The position numbers were made by a program, and so were the translations under genes. The notes beneath the pieces are model-generated. The model was not told the origin of the DNA. It was given only the letters and a program-made list of their open reading frames with translations, and made no database searches. Shown in pieces: positions 24,893 to 35,412 of a stretch of 53,483 bases of DNA; positions within the stretch are counted from its first letter, which is position 1; every line of letters starts with the position of its first letter. The stretch comes from an uncultured Clostridia bacterium (lineage in GTDB: Bacteria > Bacillota > Clostridia > Christensenellales > UBA1242). The stretch covers positions 74,718 to 128,200 of the forward strand of contig CANQAY010000002.1 of assembly GCA_947589025.1 (NCBI GenBank). Direction: 5' to 3'.

Positions 24893-25318
24893 TTAAACAT
24901 TTGCATTTAAAGAGGTTGACAACTCCTTTGCCTCGGTTTGCCAAACTTTTTTAAGAATTTTTAATTCTTCTTTAGAATAAAATGCCTTTCTGTTTAAATT
25001 AATTAAAACTTCCGTGTTAAAATCTTCAAAAGATTTACCGTCTTTTAAATAAGTTAACATAATTTTAATTAAAGAAGAAACATCCAAGCCCTCAGTTTTG
25101 GCAACAAACCATTCATGCTGCAAATTTTCCATTGCTTGGCGCTGTTTTGTCATGCATTCCAACATAAGCCTTGCCACCAAGTTTTTGGCAGTGTCGGTTT
25201 TAACATCTAAATATGCATCCACCATTTTATCTGGCGTATGTTCAATAAGCTCTTTTAATTCGGCATACGATTTATTATGCCTTTCAATAGTGTAATCGTC
25301 TAAATTCGTTTTACTCAT
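24893..25318 (-). CDS. Helical protein of unknown function
   Basis: The 141-residue product (MSKTNLDDYTIERHNKSY...) is all-helical in look, with no membrane segment and no motif I know. Hydrophobic residues recur every three to four positions, as in a helical bundle. GGAGG precedes the ATG, and a terminator follows the stop. A promoter-like TATTATAATTTTAG lies in the 50-base gap to the 25369 gene, so it may be transcribed alone. Codon use and base composition match its neighbours. Confidence 0.65.
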   Translation of the reverse strand: MSKTNLDDYTIERHNKSYAELKELIEHTPDKMVDAYLDVKTDTAKNLVARLMLECMTKQRQAMENLQHEWFVAKTEGLDVSSLIKIMLTYLKDGKSFEDFNTEVLINLNRKAFYSKEELKILKKVWQTEAKELSTSLNANV

Positions 25319-25368
25319 AAACCCTCCAATATTATAATTTTAGCATATTTATTATAATTTGTCAAGAA

Positions 25369-25626
25369 TTATTTAAACACGTCCTTTTCTTCGGTTAAAA
25401 TTGTTTGCTTTTTCTTTTTAATTCGCCAATGAACAAGCTCTTCAACAAGCACAACCACGCCCATAAACAGCACAAAAATTAAAATTTGAATGGCGCTATT
25501 TGTTATAATTTCTCGGGTTAAATAGCCAAAAACTATAAGCACGGGCAGGCAGCAAAGAACGGTTAACGCAATGCGTTTTGCGTTTTTAAACACCTCCCTA
25601 TAGGCATCTTGTTGTGTTTTTCTCAT
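25369..25626 (-). CDS. Small two-helix membrane protein
   Basis: The 85-residue product has a basic N-terminus (MRKTQQDAYREVFKNAKR), two hydrophobic segments (about 19-37 and 46-65), a short loop and a Lys-rich C-terminus. No family is known to me. It starts 8 bases after the typA stop with the ribosome site AAGGAG overlapping that stop, so it is translated from the typA message. It could be a membrane partner of translation or stress control by TypA, but this rests only on position. Confidence 0.65.
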   Translation of the reverse strand: MRKTQQDAYREVFKNAKRIALTVLCCLPVLIVFGYLTREIITNSAIQILIFVLFMGVVVLVEELVHWRIKKKKQTILTEEKDVFK

Positions 25627-25634
25627 AATTCTCC

Positions 25635-27455
25635 TTATTCACTAACAACGGGTTTGTGCGATTTTGCGCGCAGTTGATGATCCAAAATTGCCTTGCGGAT
25701 TCGTATATTTTGTGGGGTAACTTCAACAAGCTCGTCATCGGCAATAAATTCAAGCGCCTCTTCAAGCGTCATGGTTTGAATTGGGGTTAGTTTAAGTGCC
25801 TCGTCACTTGCGCTGCTGCGGGTGTTGGTAAGTTGCTTTTTCTTACACACGTTAACAACAATATCGTCACCCTTAGGGTTGGCACCAACAACTTGGCCTA
25901 AATAAACCTTTTCCCCGGGGCGGACAAGCAGCCTTCCCCTGCCTTGCGCGTTAAACAGGCCGTAAGTTATGGCCTCGCCCGTTTCATAACTGATTAACGA
26001 GCCAAAATTTCTGCCCGCAATTTCACCTTTGTATGGCTGATAACTATCAAACACGCTGCTCATAACACCCTCACCGCGGGTGTCGGTAAGCATTTGAGAT
26101 TTATACCCAAACAAGCCGCGACTTGGCACCAAAAATTGCAATCTCATGCGGCTGCCAATCGGGCTCATATCCAAAAGTTCGCCCTTCTTAACGCCCATTG
26201 TTTGCATAACTGTGCCAACCGAATCCTCCGGCACGTCTAACACAACTTTATCAATAGGCTCACATTTTACGCCATTAATGTTTTTATATAGCACACGTGG
26301 GCGGCTAACCTGAAATTCATAGCCGTCACGCCTCATGTTTTCAATAAGTATGGAAAGGTGCATTTCCCCCCTGCCGCGCACATTAAATTGGTCCGCCGTG
26401 GCGCCATCAAAAACCTGAAGCGACAAATCTTTAACCGCCTCTTTATAAAGCCTGTCCTTTAAATGGCGGCTGGTAACAAACTTACCCTCTTTGCCCGCAA
26501 ATGGGCTATCGTTAACCATAAAGGTCATTTCCACACTTGGTTCGCTAATTTTAACAAAAGGCAAGGCGGGCATATCCGGTGTTTCGCTTGCCGTATCCCC
26601 AATTGTAATGTCTGGCAAGCCGGCAAGACAAACAATATCCCCCGCTGTGCCAACTTCAACCGGCTCTCGCTTTAGGCCGTTAAAACTGAAAATGTTAACC
26701 ACTTTGCCCGAATATTTTTTGTTTTCGTCAAAATAATTTTTAACGTATATGGTTTGGTTAAGTTTTATTTTGCCCGCTTCCACCTTGCCAATTGCAAGTT
26801 TGCCCAAATAATCGTTTTGTTCGGTGGAAGAAATTAGCATTTGAAAAGGCAAATCCACATCCATTTTAGGGGCAGGAATGTGATTTACAATTGCCTCAAA
26901 AAGTGGTGTCATATCTTGCCCTTTAACACTAGGACTTGTGCTTGCCACCCCCTCACGTGCCGAGCAATAAACAATTGGGCTATCCAATTGCTCGTCGGTG
27001 GCGTTAAGGTCAAGCATAAGTTCAAGCACCTCATCCGGAACGGCGTCTAAGCGGGCGTCTGGGCGGTCTATTTTATTAATAACAATAATAACTTTAAGGT
27101 TAAGTTCAAGCGCCTTTTCAAGCACAAAACGCGTTTGTGGCATAGGGCCTTCAAACGCATCCACCACCAAAAGCACGCCATCCACCATTTTTAAAACGCG
27201 TTCCACCTCGCCGCCAAAATCGGCATGGCCGGGGGTATCCACAATGTTAATTTTGGTGTTTTTATAAAAAGCGGAGCAGTTTTTAGAAAGAATGGTTATC
27301 CCCCTTTCGCGTTCAAGCGCGTTAGAGTCCATAACCCTATCCTGCACCTCTTGATTATCCCTAAAAATGCCGCCTTGCTTTAATAAGGCGTTAACCAAAC
27401 TTGTTTTGCCATGGTCAACATGGGCAATTATTGCAATATTACGAATGTCAGTCAT
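25635..27455 (-). CDS. typA: Translational GTPase TypA/BipA
   Basis: The 606-residue ribosome-associated GTPase is needed in cold or stress in many bacteria. Motifs: G1 [12 protein letters not shown]2 region RERGITI, G3 [13 protein letters not shown]4 NKIDRPDAR and G5 CSAREG. The TypA-specific C-terminus includes [18 protein letters not shown] and [15 protein letters not shown]-like residues ([13 protein letters not shown] here). Length matches the family. AGGTG precedes ATG 27455. A small membrane protein gene follows without a gap. Confidence 0.96.
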   Translation of the reverse strand: MTDIRNIAIIAHVDHGKTSLVNALLKQGGIFRDNQEVQDRVMDSNALERERGITILSKNCSAFYKNTKINIVDTPGHADFGGEVERVLKMVDGVLLVVDAFEGPMPQTRFVLEKALELNLKVIIVINKIDRPDARLDAVPDEVLELMLDLNATDEQLDSPIVYCSAREGVASTSPSVKGQDMTPLFEAIVNHIPAPKMDVDLPFQMLISSTEQNDYLGKLAIGKVEAGKIKLNQTIYVKNYFDENKKYSGKVVNIFSFNGLKREPVEVGTAGDIVCLAGLPDITIGDTASETPDMPALPFVKISEPSVEMTFMVNDSPFAGKEGKFVTSRHLKDRLYKEAVKDLSLQVFDGATADQFNVRGRGEMHLSILIENMRRDGYEFQVSRPRVLYKNINGVKCEPIDKVVLDVPEDSVGTVMQTMGVKKGELLDMSPIGSRMRLQFLVPSRGLFGYKSQMLTDTRGEGVMSSVFDSYQPYKGEIAGRNFGSLISYETGEAITYGLFNAQGRGRLLVRPGEKVYLGQVVGANPKGDDIVVNVCKKKQLTNTRSSASDEALKLTPIQTMTLEEALEFIADDELVEVTPQNIRIRKAILDHQLRAKSHKPVVSE

Positions 27456-27679
27456 AATTTCACCTAAATTTAAACCAAATTGGGCAATAAAAAATAGCCT
27501 AAATGTGTTTAATAATACAATTTTCTCCTTTTAACGGACATATAATACCACAAATTAATTATAAAATAAAGCCCTTTTTAACAAAATTTTAAAAAAACTA
27601 GTTAAAAATAGTTGATTTTTAATTTTAGTTTTGCTAGCCTATTTATAGTTGATATATTCAACAAGGAAAAGGAGAAAAT

Positions 27680-27967
27680 ATGAAAACAATTAATGCAGGG
27701 GATTTTACTAAACAAGTAGCAGAAGATACTGGCCTATCTTTAGCACAAGTTAAAAAAGTGCTTGACGCTGCTGGCGCAAGGCTTAAACAAAATGTTAAAG
27801 ACGAAGTTGAAATGCACTTCATTGGCTACTTTAACATTGGCATTAAGGCAAGAAAAGCTGGCGTAAAATTAAATCCTTTTACTGGCCAAAAAGTAAAAGT
27901 TGCTGCTTGCAAAGTGCCAACAATCAAATTAAGTGCTTCTTTCAAACAATTGTTGAAGAAAAAGTAA
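27680..27967 (+). CDS. hup: HU-family DNA-binding protein
   Basis: The 95-residue product resembles HU: helices in residues 1-40 (FTKQVAEDTGLSLAQVKKVL), a beta saddle, and an arm with the DNA-intercalating Pro in LNPFTGQKVKV. AACKVPTIKLSASFKQLL closes the fold. The usual IGFGNF stretch is replaced by IGYFNIGI, and the arm is short of Arg, so it is a divergent HU. AAGGAG precedes the ATG. The spacer 27456-27679 holds an imperfect palindrome (about 27593-27630, AAAACTA.../...TTAGTTTT) and probable -35/-10 boxes (TTGCTA, TATATT). A strong terminator follows. Confidence 0.9.
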   Translation: MKTINAGDFTKQVAEDTGLSLAQVKKVLDAAGARLKQNVKDEVEMHFIGYFNIGIKARKAGVKLNPFTGQKVKVAACKVPTIKLSASFKQLLKKK

Positions 27968-27992
27968 AAAAGGCGGGTTACCCGCTTTTTTT
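27966..27992 (+). terminator. Terminator of the HU gene
   Basis: GCGGG pairs with CCCGC around TTA, followed by T7. Confidence 0.9.
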
Positions 27993-28098
27993 ATTTTAAT
28001 TAAACAAAATTTTTTATTTTATAACAATAATTTATTATTTTTTATTTGTTATTTTTTTTACATTTTGTTATACTAAATTTATATATAGGGGGGTAAAT

Positions 28099-28761
28099 AT
28101 GGCCAATGTTGGTTTATGGGTTGGCATTGCCGGCATAATTGTTTCGGTTTTTGCCGTTATTATTTTATATTTAACAAGGAAAAATATTTTAGATATTTTA
28201 GATAAAGATGTTATTTTGTTTGACCGCAATTTTGAAATTAAAAAATCCGTTTTAGAGCGCGCATTTAATTTGGTGGATAGGCTTGAAGCTGACCCAACAT
28301 TAATTGCCGACGCCAATTTTAAGTTGGATGCCAAAAATTGTTATAACAGCTTGCTGTGTGTTGTGTCCGATTTAAAAGTAGCACGCGCGTTTTACTCTAT
28401 TGCCATTAAAGGTGATGCAACTTTTTCAAACATTGGCTTTAAGTTAATGTGCCGTGCGGATATTGGCCTTGCCAACAAACGCTCTAAAAAAATTAAAAGC
28501 CAAAATAATGAGGGAAATTTAAGGGCGGGCAATTTTGTTAAGCCAGTTTCAAAGCCAAATGAAAATTTAGGACAAGATTATCCCACCAGCCCAATTGTTG
28601 AACAAATAAAAGTTAGCCCGGCTCCCACAATTGAAACTGCCCCAACAAAACAGCCAGAAGAAGTTGTAAAAGTTGAAGTTCCGCCGGTAGTTGAAATTAA
28701 AGAGCCAGTTAAAGAACAGCCCGCTAAAAAATCGGTTGGAAGGCCAAGAAAAACAAAATAA
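28099..28761 (+). CDS. Membrane-anchored protein with AT-hook-like tail
   Basis: The 220-residue product has one N-terminal membrane segment (about 5-27), a conserved-looking soluble part (to about 130, ending RADIGLANKRSKK), then a Pro/Glu/Val-rich linker (150-205), and it ends KKSVGRPRKTK. GRPRK is the core of the AT-hook, which inserts in the minor groove of A/T-rich DNA. With the N-terminus outside or in the membrane the tail would lie in the cytoplasm, so the protein could tie this AT-rich chromosome to the membrane. That is inference; a basic tail may also bind RNA or lipid. The ribosome site is six G. A terminator follows the stop. Confidence 0.65.
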   Translation: MANVGLWVGIAGIIVSVFAVIILYLTRKNILDILDKDVILFDRNFEIKKSVLERAFNLVDRLEADPTLIADANFKLDAKNCYNSLLCVVSDLKVARAFYSIAIKGDATFSNIGFKLMCRADIGLANKRSKKIKSQNNEGNLRAGNFVKPVSKPNENLGQDYPTSPIVEQIKVSPAPTIETAPTKQPEEVVKVEVPPVVEIKEPVKEQPAKKSVGRPRKTK

Positions 28762-28762
28762 A

Positions 28763-28785
28763 AAATTCACCCAAAAGGTGAATTT
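28763..28785. terminator. Bidirectional terminator
   Basis: AAATTCACC pairs with GGTGAATTT around a 5-base loop, between the AT-hook gene (+) and the YcxB-like gene (-), whose stop codon touches the stem. Confidence 0.85.
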
Positions 28786-29320
28786 ATTTTTTTATTGTTT
28801 TTGCAAGTGCCTTGTTTAGCAATGCCTTTAATTTGTTAACATCGCCCGTTAAGTTGGCCTTTCTTATGCACACAAATTCCAGCTTGTTAAACACTAAAAT
28901 TAGGCGGGGGTTATCTTCCAAATAGCTTGTTAGCGTTTTAAGGCTGTGCACATTTTTTGCTTTTTCTTCATTATCTTTAAACATGGTTTCGGTGCAAATG
29001 GAATCGTCAATTTTAATTAAAAGATAATCCATTTCGTCCAACTTTTGTTTTTTGTAAGATTTTTTTTGTGAGCGGGTTAACAGCAACGGAATTAACAAAT
29101 ACATTGCCTCTAACACAACGATTGCAACAATCATAATTACATCTAGCACAACAGAGCGCTGCTTAACAATGTCATAAATAAGCAAAGCAAGCATAATAAC
29201 CAACAAAATTGGAATAAGAAATGCAATAACTTTATCTCTTTTGCGCTTTTGTGATTTATAAATATATTTTGAACAAACTATGCTGTCTTCCAATTCAAAT
29301 TTATATTTGCATTCAAACAT
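28784..29320 (-). CDS. YcxB-like membrane protein
   Basis: The 178-residue product has a polar N-terminus, two close membrane segments (about 31-50 and 57-80), and a C-terminal soluble domain that ends FNKLEFVCIRKANLTGDVNK then LKALL, as YcxB-like domains do. The role of that family is unknown. It starts right after the giant surface protein (GAGAGGA serves as ribosome site and overlaps its last codons), so the order trxB, surface protein, YcxB-like is one operon. It may help the surface protein at the membrane; this rests on position only. Confidence 0.75.
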   Translation of the reverse strand: MFECKYKFELEDSIVCSKYIYKSQKRKRDKVIAFLIPILLVIMLALLIYDIVKQRSVVLDVIMIVAIVVLEAMYLLIPLLLTRSQKKSYKKQKLDEMDYLLIKIDDSICTETMFKDNEEKAKNVHSLKTLTSYLEDNPRLILVFNKLEFVCIRKANLTGDVNKLKALLNKALAKTIKK

Positions 29321-29322
29321 AA

Positions 29323-32300
29323 CTATATCCTCTCATACATTTCATTTTTGCGTTCTTTTTTGCGCTTTATAATTATAATAATTATTATAAACAACACAAT
29401 TAACAACAACAGCAATAATATAATTATTAACAATTGCCACCATTTTAAAAGTGTGCGTTGCACAGTAAAGTAAAATGTGTTTACGCCCATTTCAAGTTGA
29501 GATAAATCTATAATAATATTATCGCCTTCAATGTCGTAATTAATTCTGCCCGTGCTGGTATCCTTTAGGTAAAAGCCGCCCACAAGTTTATCTTGATTAG
29601 GCAAGGATAGGAACAATTCGTTATTTATTTGAATAAATAAATCTCCAATTTTAAAGCCTAAAATGTAGCCAATTTTAAATTCGGTGTTGTTAATAATGTT
29701 TCTTACAATTGTGGAATACATTTGGGCATATTTTGCACTTTCAAATGCCACAATTTCAACCGAAAGTTCTGGCACTGTGCCATTTGCATCGGTTGGAATA
29801 AGGCTGGCTTTTGTTAAGTCGGTTTCGCCCAATTTGTTAAACACAGTAATAGTGCCAACGCCGTCAATTCGCTTTTCCACTTTTGCAGGGTAAATGCCTG
29901 CCCTTAAAGTTATAGGCGCGGCCACATCAATAACATAATTTGCGCTATCTCTGCCCGCCAAAATGTTATAATCTGCCAAAATAATGCTTTTGTTTGTGCC
30001 AATTTGTGCTGCCGTTTGCGCATTGCCCTCATAAACAAATTTTAGCTTGTTAGTATCCACATAAACATCGTCTGTTCTGTTGTTTTGGGTTATAACGTCC
30101 AACTCGCCAAACGACAAATTGTCCGTGTTAACAAATGCGGTGTTAGTTCCGTCATAAAGTTTATCATATGCCTGCAAATTTCTTAAACGAATTGTTTTTT
30201 GCACTATTCTTATGCAACTTCTTAACGAAACCTCGCTGTTGGTTAAATTAAAGTTGCCGTTGTTGGCATAGCTACTCGTTAGGCTTAGGCCCGAAATAAC
30301 AATATCGTAAGGCGAGCTGCTTGCCTGATTTGATGAAATTTTAGCTTGCAATGTGGCATAATTAATTCTTATTTGAACATTGCTTAGGCTGGTGTTTAAC
30401 GGTGAAATTTGCAAAAATCTCATAAGACCGTCAACATCTAAATAGTCGTCAGTTCCGTCATAGGTTTTATCTGGCAAATGAGAATTAACTGCCGCCCTTA
30501 TTTCAATTCTTTTGCTTTCAATTTGCAAATATATTGTGTAAGGCCAAACAATATCTTCAAGCCAAGCAAAATCTCCATCTGTTTCAAACTTTAACCTTGC
30601 GGAATATACGCCTTTGTTAATTGGCTCGTCTTCAAAAATTAGTTTTGCAACGCACTCTTCCCCAACAAAGAACAAATCGTCCATTTCAATGTCGGCATTT
30701 GTGCCAATTTTGCCAATTGAAATTGTTTGCGCAATGCCGTTGCCAAATTCATCACAATCAAATGGCTTAACAAACACTGTGTTTTCATTTTCTTTTAAGC
30801 CCCTAATTATTGGCCTAATTTGTATGGTTATGTTTGAGTTTACAATAAACCTTACATAAATATACAGCCCGTGGTTGCTTCGGTTAACGCCCTCGCTTGA
30901 AGAATATGGAACATATTCGCTAGATATTCCGTAGCGCGCCCAATCGTCAGCGTCAATCAGTTGCCCGCCAATGCGCACATCAATTTTGTTTATGTTAAAG
31001 TTGTTGTATAGGCTAACATCCTTAAACGAGCACCTTAACCTTATGTAAGTTAAAAAGTATTGCTCACTAGCAAGGGTTTTGCCTTCCGCCGTTTTGCTAT
31101 CCACATTAAAATCGGCGCCCGGCACGGCAGAAAGTTCCATGTTAAATTTGTTGTTATAGAATATTTCGTTAGTAATGTTTGTTGTTAAAGAAAGGCTTTT
31201 TCTATCCACCGAATACATGTAATTAAAGGTTAACACGCAATCGTCTTGAATGTAGTTCATAAGTTCGCTAACCCTAATGTTTTCCGACCTATAAACATTG
31301 TTGCCGGTTTTAATAAAGCTATATTGCCTTTGGTTCATGCCAAATATATACAGCAAGTTAACGCCGTTGTATAAATCGAAATTATTGTAAGTTGTTAACG
31401 GATTGTTATCCAAATCAAGGGTGCGCAACCTAATTTCAATTTCCACAATAGAATAATAGTTTAAATTTTGGCCCGGCTGCAAGCTGCCCGTTCGTTCGCC
31501 CGCTTCGTTTAACAAATAAATTGTGTAATCGCTATAATCATTTGCGCTAAGTTGAATATCCCCAATATCAAGCGAATAATTTGTGTTTTCTGCCACATTT
31601 TCAACCCAAATTTTAATTAATGTGTAATTTAAATAAATGTAAATTTCGTTATTAATAATTGCAAAATTGGTTGGGTTAAATTCGTTAACAGTAAAGCGAT
31701 TGTTTCCGCTAAAAATAATCTTTTTATAATAGGTTAAAGAAGGCAAAATTTCGCCATCGTTTAAATTAAAACTGTGGGTGTCGGCATCATAAACATAAAC
31801 TTCGCCCTGCAAATCTTCACCCTGTGCCACGGCAAAATAATAAAGGTTATCAAACATAAAGCCAGAAAGCCTGTTGCCGTTAGAGTCTAACAAAATGCTA
31901 TCGTAAATAGAAATTGTGTTTTTTAAGCGGTTGTTTACATACAAACTTGGCGTTCCTTCAAGTGAAGAATACACTAAATTAATGCTATAAACCACATATT
32001 CAACCTTATAATTAAATTCATAATTGGTTTTTATTTCTGCCAAAGTTATGCTGTTTAGCGAGTCAATTCTGGCAAAGCTTGGCCTTGTTCCTGCCAAATT
32101 TGTAAAGCCGGCGCTAACAGCATATCCAACCGGAAGTTCGTTAGTGTTAACTGTTAAAGTTGCGTTTGTTGCCCCATAAGGGATATCGTAAAATGTTATT
32201 GTTGCGCGAGTGTTATTTGAGTTAAAGTTAACATTTTGCCCATTAAAGGTGTAAGTTAAATTAATGCTTGGGTAAACAATAAAGTTGTCATAATCGTTGC

Positions 32301-35300
32301 CTTTAGGGTTGGTTAGGCCATAATTTACCCTAATGCTAAATGTGTGCACATTATAGCTAATTAAAATTTTTGTAACAAACTGCCCGTCCGTTTCTTCGCC
32401 ATAAAATAGCAGCAAATTAACAATATCGTCATCAGTAAATGAATAGGCAAAATAATTTTCAAAATAGTCGTTATTTTGTGAATTTATTGCGCTGTTTTCA
32501 ACCTGCTCTTCCCCTTTAATGAAATAAAGTTTGCCAACATAATATCCCTCTGGCATATCAAATTTTAATTCGCGCTTAGATATTGTAATAGATTTTAAAT
32601 ATTGCTCTTCCCCGCCAAAATTAACGCGGCTAGCATCCGTTCCGTCCAAATTTGGTGTGCCAGTTTGATAAACCTCAACTTTATATTCAATTTCTTCAAA
32701 ATAGGCATATAAATATCTAATGTTTTCTTGCGAACTTTCAATTTCAATTGTAACACTTTCGCCATTAATTGCTGGGTAATCGCGGTCGTTATAAACAAAT
32801 TTGGCAAGCTTATAGCCAAAAGAAATGTAACTAGAATTTATTGAAATTGTAATAATGTCTCCATCCGTAACTTTAATGCTGTTGTTTCTATCTAGGCTGC
32901 TTGAGGTTGCGCCTTCCACGCGGATTGTGGAGTTATCGTCTTCGTCAAAGAAAGTGTAAGCATCCATGTTGCTTTGCACAATTAAAAGTGCCTCTTGCAT
33001 GGAATAAACCACTTTAACAGGCAAGTTTATTTGCCCAACAGTGTAAACATTATAATATTTTAAAATTCCGTCGCTTCCTTCACCCTCTAAATTGGAATCT
33101 TCAGTTAAAACGGTTAGGCCAGTTTTGTCATTTTGAGTGAACAAGTTAAAGGCGTAATGATAATAATTCCCCTCTCCGTCCTGATTGATGTTAGAAACGG
33201 CGTAAAGCCTAATAACATCATAAAGTTTTAGGTTAGAAATAATAATTTCGTCTCTATCTGGATATTCATTTTTATGCTCTTCCACATTGACGTCGGTTAG
33301 CAATTTATCTACAGAAATGTTTGCCATAACAACTTTATCAAATTGAAATGGGTCGTCTTTCTTTTCAATAAAATAGCGCAACTCGTATGTAACATAATCT
33401 TCGGTTAAATTAATTGTTAAAACATTATCTGAAGTTAGGGCAATAAATTTTTCATCAAATTTAAAAGAATATGTTAACTGTTCAAAATCAATATCTTCGC
33501 CATTTAAAATGCGTGCCTTAACAATTTTAAAGCCGTTATTTAAGGTTACACTAAAGCCAAAGCTGTTAGAAATTTGCAAATTAGAGGTTAAAACAATTTC
33601 GTTTTCTTTAACATTGTTTTCAACAGTTAAATTTTGCCCATTTTGATTGGCTGAAATGTTAGAAATTGGGTAAATATCTTCCCCATTATTTAATTTTTTG
33701 CTGTTTATGCCCGTTAATTTTACAGTGTAATTTATAAGTTCATAAACCAAATAAACGGTTTTGTTGCTAGGCGTTTGTTTGGCAATTGATGTGGTAAAAT
33801 TATCCTTTACAAAATCGTCAATTTGGGTTGCGTTTAAATTCTCAGTATATCCTAAAAAGGTGTAGCCAACATTAGCAGGTGCATCTGTGGCGGAATATGG
33901 TGCGGATGTTTGCCCGCGCGTTAAAGTTATGCTGTCTAGCACTTTAAAGTTGTTTGGCGAAGTTAAAAGGGTGTTATCCAAAAACAGCCTAAATTCAAAA
34001 TTAACAGTGTATTTAACCGAGGCATATTTAATTGTTATGTCAAAATTATCGTTTATTGAAGTGTAAGATTTTGCGTTGCTAACATAACCATCAAGCGAAA
34101 CAAAATTGTAATAATTATACATTTTTCTATCAATCGTTTCGTTAATTTGGGCATTTGCCACAACCCTAAAAAATTGATTGTTATCATCAACTGTTTTAAC
34201 AAAATATTTGCCAAGGTGCTTGTTTTCAAACTTATAAACATAGTTGGAAACTGTTAAATTTTTTAATGCCAAAGCGGTTTCTTCTTCGTCGGCAACATCG
34301 TCATCAAAAACAAAATTTAAATTGGCAACATACAAATTGTCATATTCTAAGCCAACTGCAATTTCATAATTTTTTACAAGTGTAATGTCAAATTTAACTG
34401 CAAAATTTGTTGTTCTTTTGGTTTCGTCCGCGGTTACAACAAACGAATTGTTTTCCAACTCGCTGGTTTTAGCCAATTTGGTTGTTTTGTCCGCAATTAA
34501 ATTTACTGCCAACAAATCTATATTTTTGCTGTTATAAATATCTAAAGCGCCGTCATCATTTAATGTTAAAATGTTAAAATTAAATGTAACAGTTTCGTCC
34601 TGCCTAAACACCCCGTTAGAAATATCAACTTTTGTTTGCGCCCCGCCCTCGGTTGGCTTAACGTGAAGGGTGTAAAAACTTTCGCCTTCTGCATAAATTG
34701 TGCCCAAATAGTAAAAGTTTTCGTCTTTATTTAAAATGGCGTTGTTATATTGCCCGCCCGCCGTGGCGCCATCGTTATAATAATAAATTGTTGCGCCGTT
34801 ATAGTTTGTGGACGAATATGCCGTTTTAACATCAGTTAAATTTATAAACGATGTTACATTAACGTTAGAGTAAATGTAATCAAACACGGCGTTAACTTCA
34901 ATGTTTTCAAACACCCTAGAAACATTAAATTCGCCTTTATCAAAATAATTGTCTTGGTTAGAATCTAAAAATTTAGCGCTAACTAAAATTTCAGTTGCGT
35001 TTTTATCTTGCAAATTTTTTTCAAAATATGTATAACCATTATCGTCAACTTTTGTGTTTAAGGCGGTGTTAATTGAAAGGAATTCGTTGGCTCTATCTTG
35101 CTCTAAATAATTTATTTCAAAGCCCACCAATTTAAAGCCCGATTGCGCCTCGGCAACAATGGTGGTGCTTTCCCCCAAGTTAAATTTGCCATAGCCATAA
35201 ACCGTGCCGGCTGCCTCGTTTAGGTTGGATAAAAACACTTGCTCTTCCCCAGAAGAATTATCTACTAAATATTTAGATTCAATAACATCGTTAACGTCAA

Positions 35301-35406
35301 CAAAATCGGCATAAGAATTAACATTTTTTATGTTAAAAGGAAGCAAAAGAATAAGTGAAAATATCACTAAACAAACAGATATTAAACTTATTCTTTTAAA
35401 TTTCAT
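29323..35406 (-). CDS. Giant surface protein (2027 residues), YDG/Listeria-Bacteroides-type repeats
   Basis: The chain has a signal peptide (about 1-31), a huge outside part of beta-rich, Asn/Tyr-rich repeats, and a C-terminal membrane helix (about 1987-2012) with a KRKKERK tail. A segment near 517 (GYTFLGYTENL) resembles Listeria-Bacteroides InlB-type repeats. KTYDGT near 1647 and LYDGTN near 1750 mark two YDG/MBG-type domains. There is no LPXTG sorting signal, so it is held by its membrane helix. It is probably an adhesin or stalk. It follows trxB after 6 bases, with the GGGGGT of the trxB end as the likely ribosome site, and precedes the YcxB-like gene. The gene takes over 11% of the window. 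Confidence 0.85.
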   Translation of the reverse strand: MKFKRISLISVCLVIFSLILLLPFNIKNVNSYADFVDVNDVIESKYLVDNSSGEEQVFLSNLNEAAGTVYGYGKFNLGESTTIVAEAQSGFKLVGFEINYLEQDRANEFLSINTALNTKVDDNGYTYFEKNLQDKNATEILVSAKFLDSNQDNYFDKGEFNVSRVFENIEVNAVFDYIYSNVNVTSFINLTDVKTAYSSTNYNGATIYYYNDGATAGGQYNNAILNKDENFYYLGTIYAEGESFYTLHVKPTEGGAQTKVDISNGVFRQDETVTFNFNILTLNDDGALDIYNSKNIDLLAVNLIADKTTKLAKTSELENNSFVVTADETKRTTNFAVKFDITLVKNYEIAVGLEYDNLYVANLNFVFDDDVADEEETALALKNLTVSNYVYKFENKHLGKYFVKTVDDNNQFFRVVANAQINETIDRKMYNYYNFVSLDGYVSNAKSYTSINDNFDITIKYASVKYTVNFEFRLFLDNTLLTSPNNFKVLDSITLTRGQTSAPYSATDAPANVGYTFLGYTENLNATQIDDFVKDNFTTSIAKQTPSNKTVYLVYELINYTVKLTGINSKKLNNGEDIYPISNISANQNGQNLTVENNVKENEIVLTSNLQISNSFGFSVTLNNGFKIVKARILNGEDIDFEQLTYSFKFDEKFIALTSDNVLTINLTEDYVTYELRYFIEKKDDPFQFDKVVMANISVDKLLTDVNVEEHKNEYPDRDEIIISNLKLYDVIRLYAVSNINQDGEGNYYHYAFNLFTQNDKTGLTVLTEDSNLEGEGSDGILKYYNVYTVGQINLPVKVVYSMQEALLIVQSNMDAYTFFDEDDNSTIRVEGATSSSLDRNNSIKVTDGDIITISINSSYISFGYKLAKFVYNDRDYPAINGESVTIEIESSQENIRYLYAYFEEIEYKVEVYQTGTPNLDGTDASRVNFGGEEQYLKSITISKRELKFDMPEGYYVGKLYFIKGEEQVENSAINSQNNDYFENYFAYSFTDDDIVNLLLFYGEETDGQFVTKILISYNVHTFSIRVNYGLTNPKGNDYDNFIVYPSINLTYTFNGQNVNFNSNNTRATITFYDIPYGATNATLTVNTNELPVGYAVSAGFTNLAGTRPSFARIDSLNSITLAEIKTNYEFNYKVEYVVYSINLVYSSLEGTPSLYVNNRLKNTISIYDSILLDSNGNRLSGFMFDNLYYFAVAQGEDLQGEVYVYDADTHSFNLNDGEILPSLTYYKKIIFSGNNRFTVNEFNPTNFAIINNEIYIYLNYTLIKIWVENVAENTNYSLDIGDIQLSANDYSDYTIYLLNEAGERTGSLQPGQNLNYYSIVEIEIRLRTLDLDNNPLTTYNNFDLYNGVNLLYIFGMNQRQYSFIKTGNNVYRSENIRVSELMNYIQDDCVLTFNYMYSVDRKSLSLTTNITNEIFYNNKFNMELSAVPGADFNVDSKTAEGKTLASEQYFLTYIRLRCSFKDVSLYNNFNINKIDVRIGGQLIDADDWARYGISSEYVPYSSSEGVNRSNHGLYIYVRFIVNSNITIQIRPIIRGLKENENTVFVKPFDCDEFGNGIAQTISIGKIGTNADIEMDDLFFVGEECVAKLIFEDEPINKGVYSARLKFETDGDFAWLEDIVWPYTIYLQIESKRIEIRAAVNSHLPDKTYDGTDDYLDVDGLMRFLQISPLNTSLSNVQIRINYATLQAKISSNQASSSPYDIVISGLSLTSSYANNGNFNLTNSEVSLRSCIRIVQKTIRLRNLQAYDKLYDGTNTAFVNTDNLSFGELDVITQNNRTDDVYVDTNKLKFVYEGNAQTAAQIGTNKSIILADYNILAGRDSANYVIDVAAPITLRAGIYPAKVEKRIDGVGTITVFNKLGETDLTKASLIPTDANGTVPELSVEIVAFESAKYAQMYSTIVRNIINNTEFKIGYILGFKIGDLFIQINNELFLSLPNQDKLVGGFYLKDTSTGRINYDIEGDNIIIDLSQLEMGVNTFYFTVQRTLLKWWQLLIIILLLLLLIVLFIIIIIIIKRKKERKNEMYERI

Positions 35407-35412
35407 CTATTT

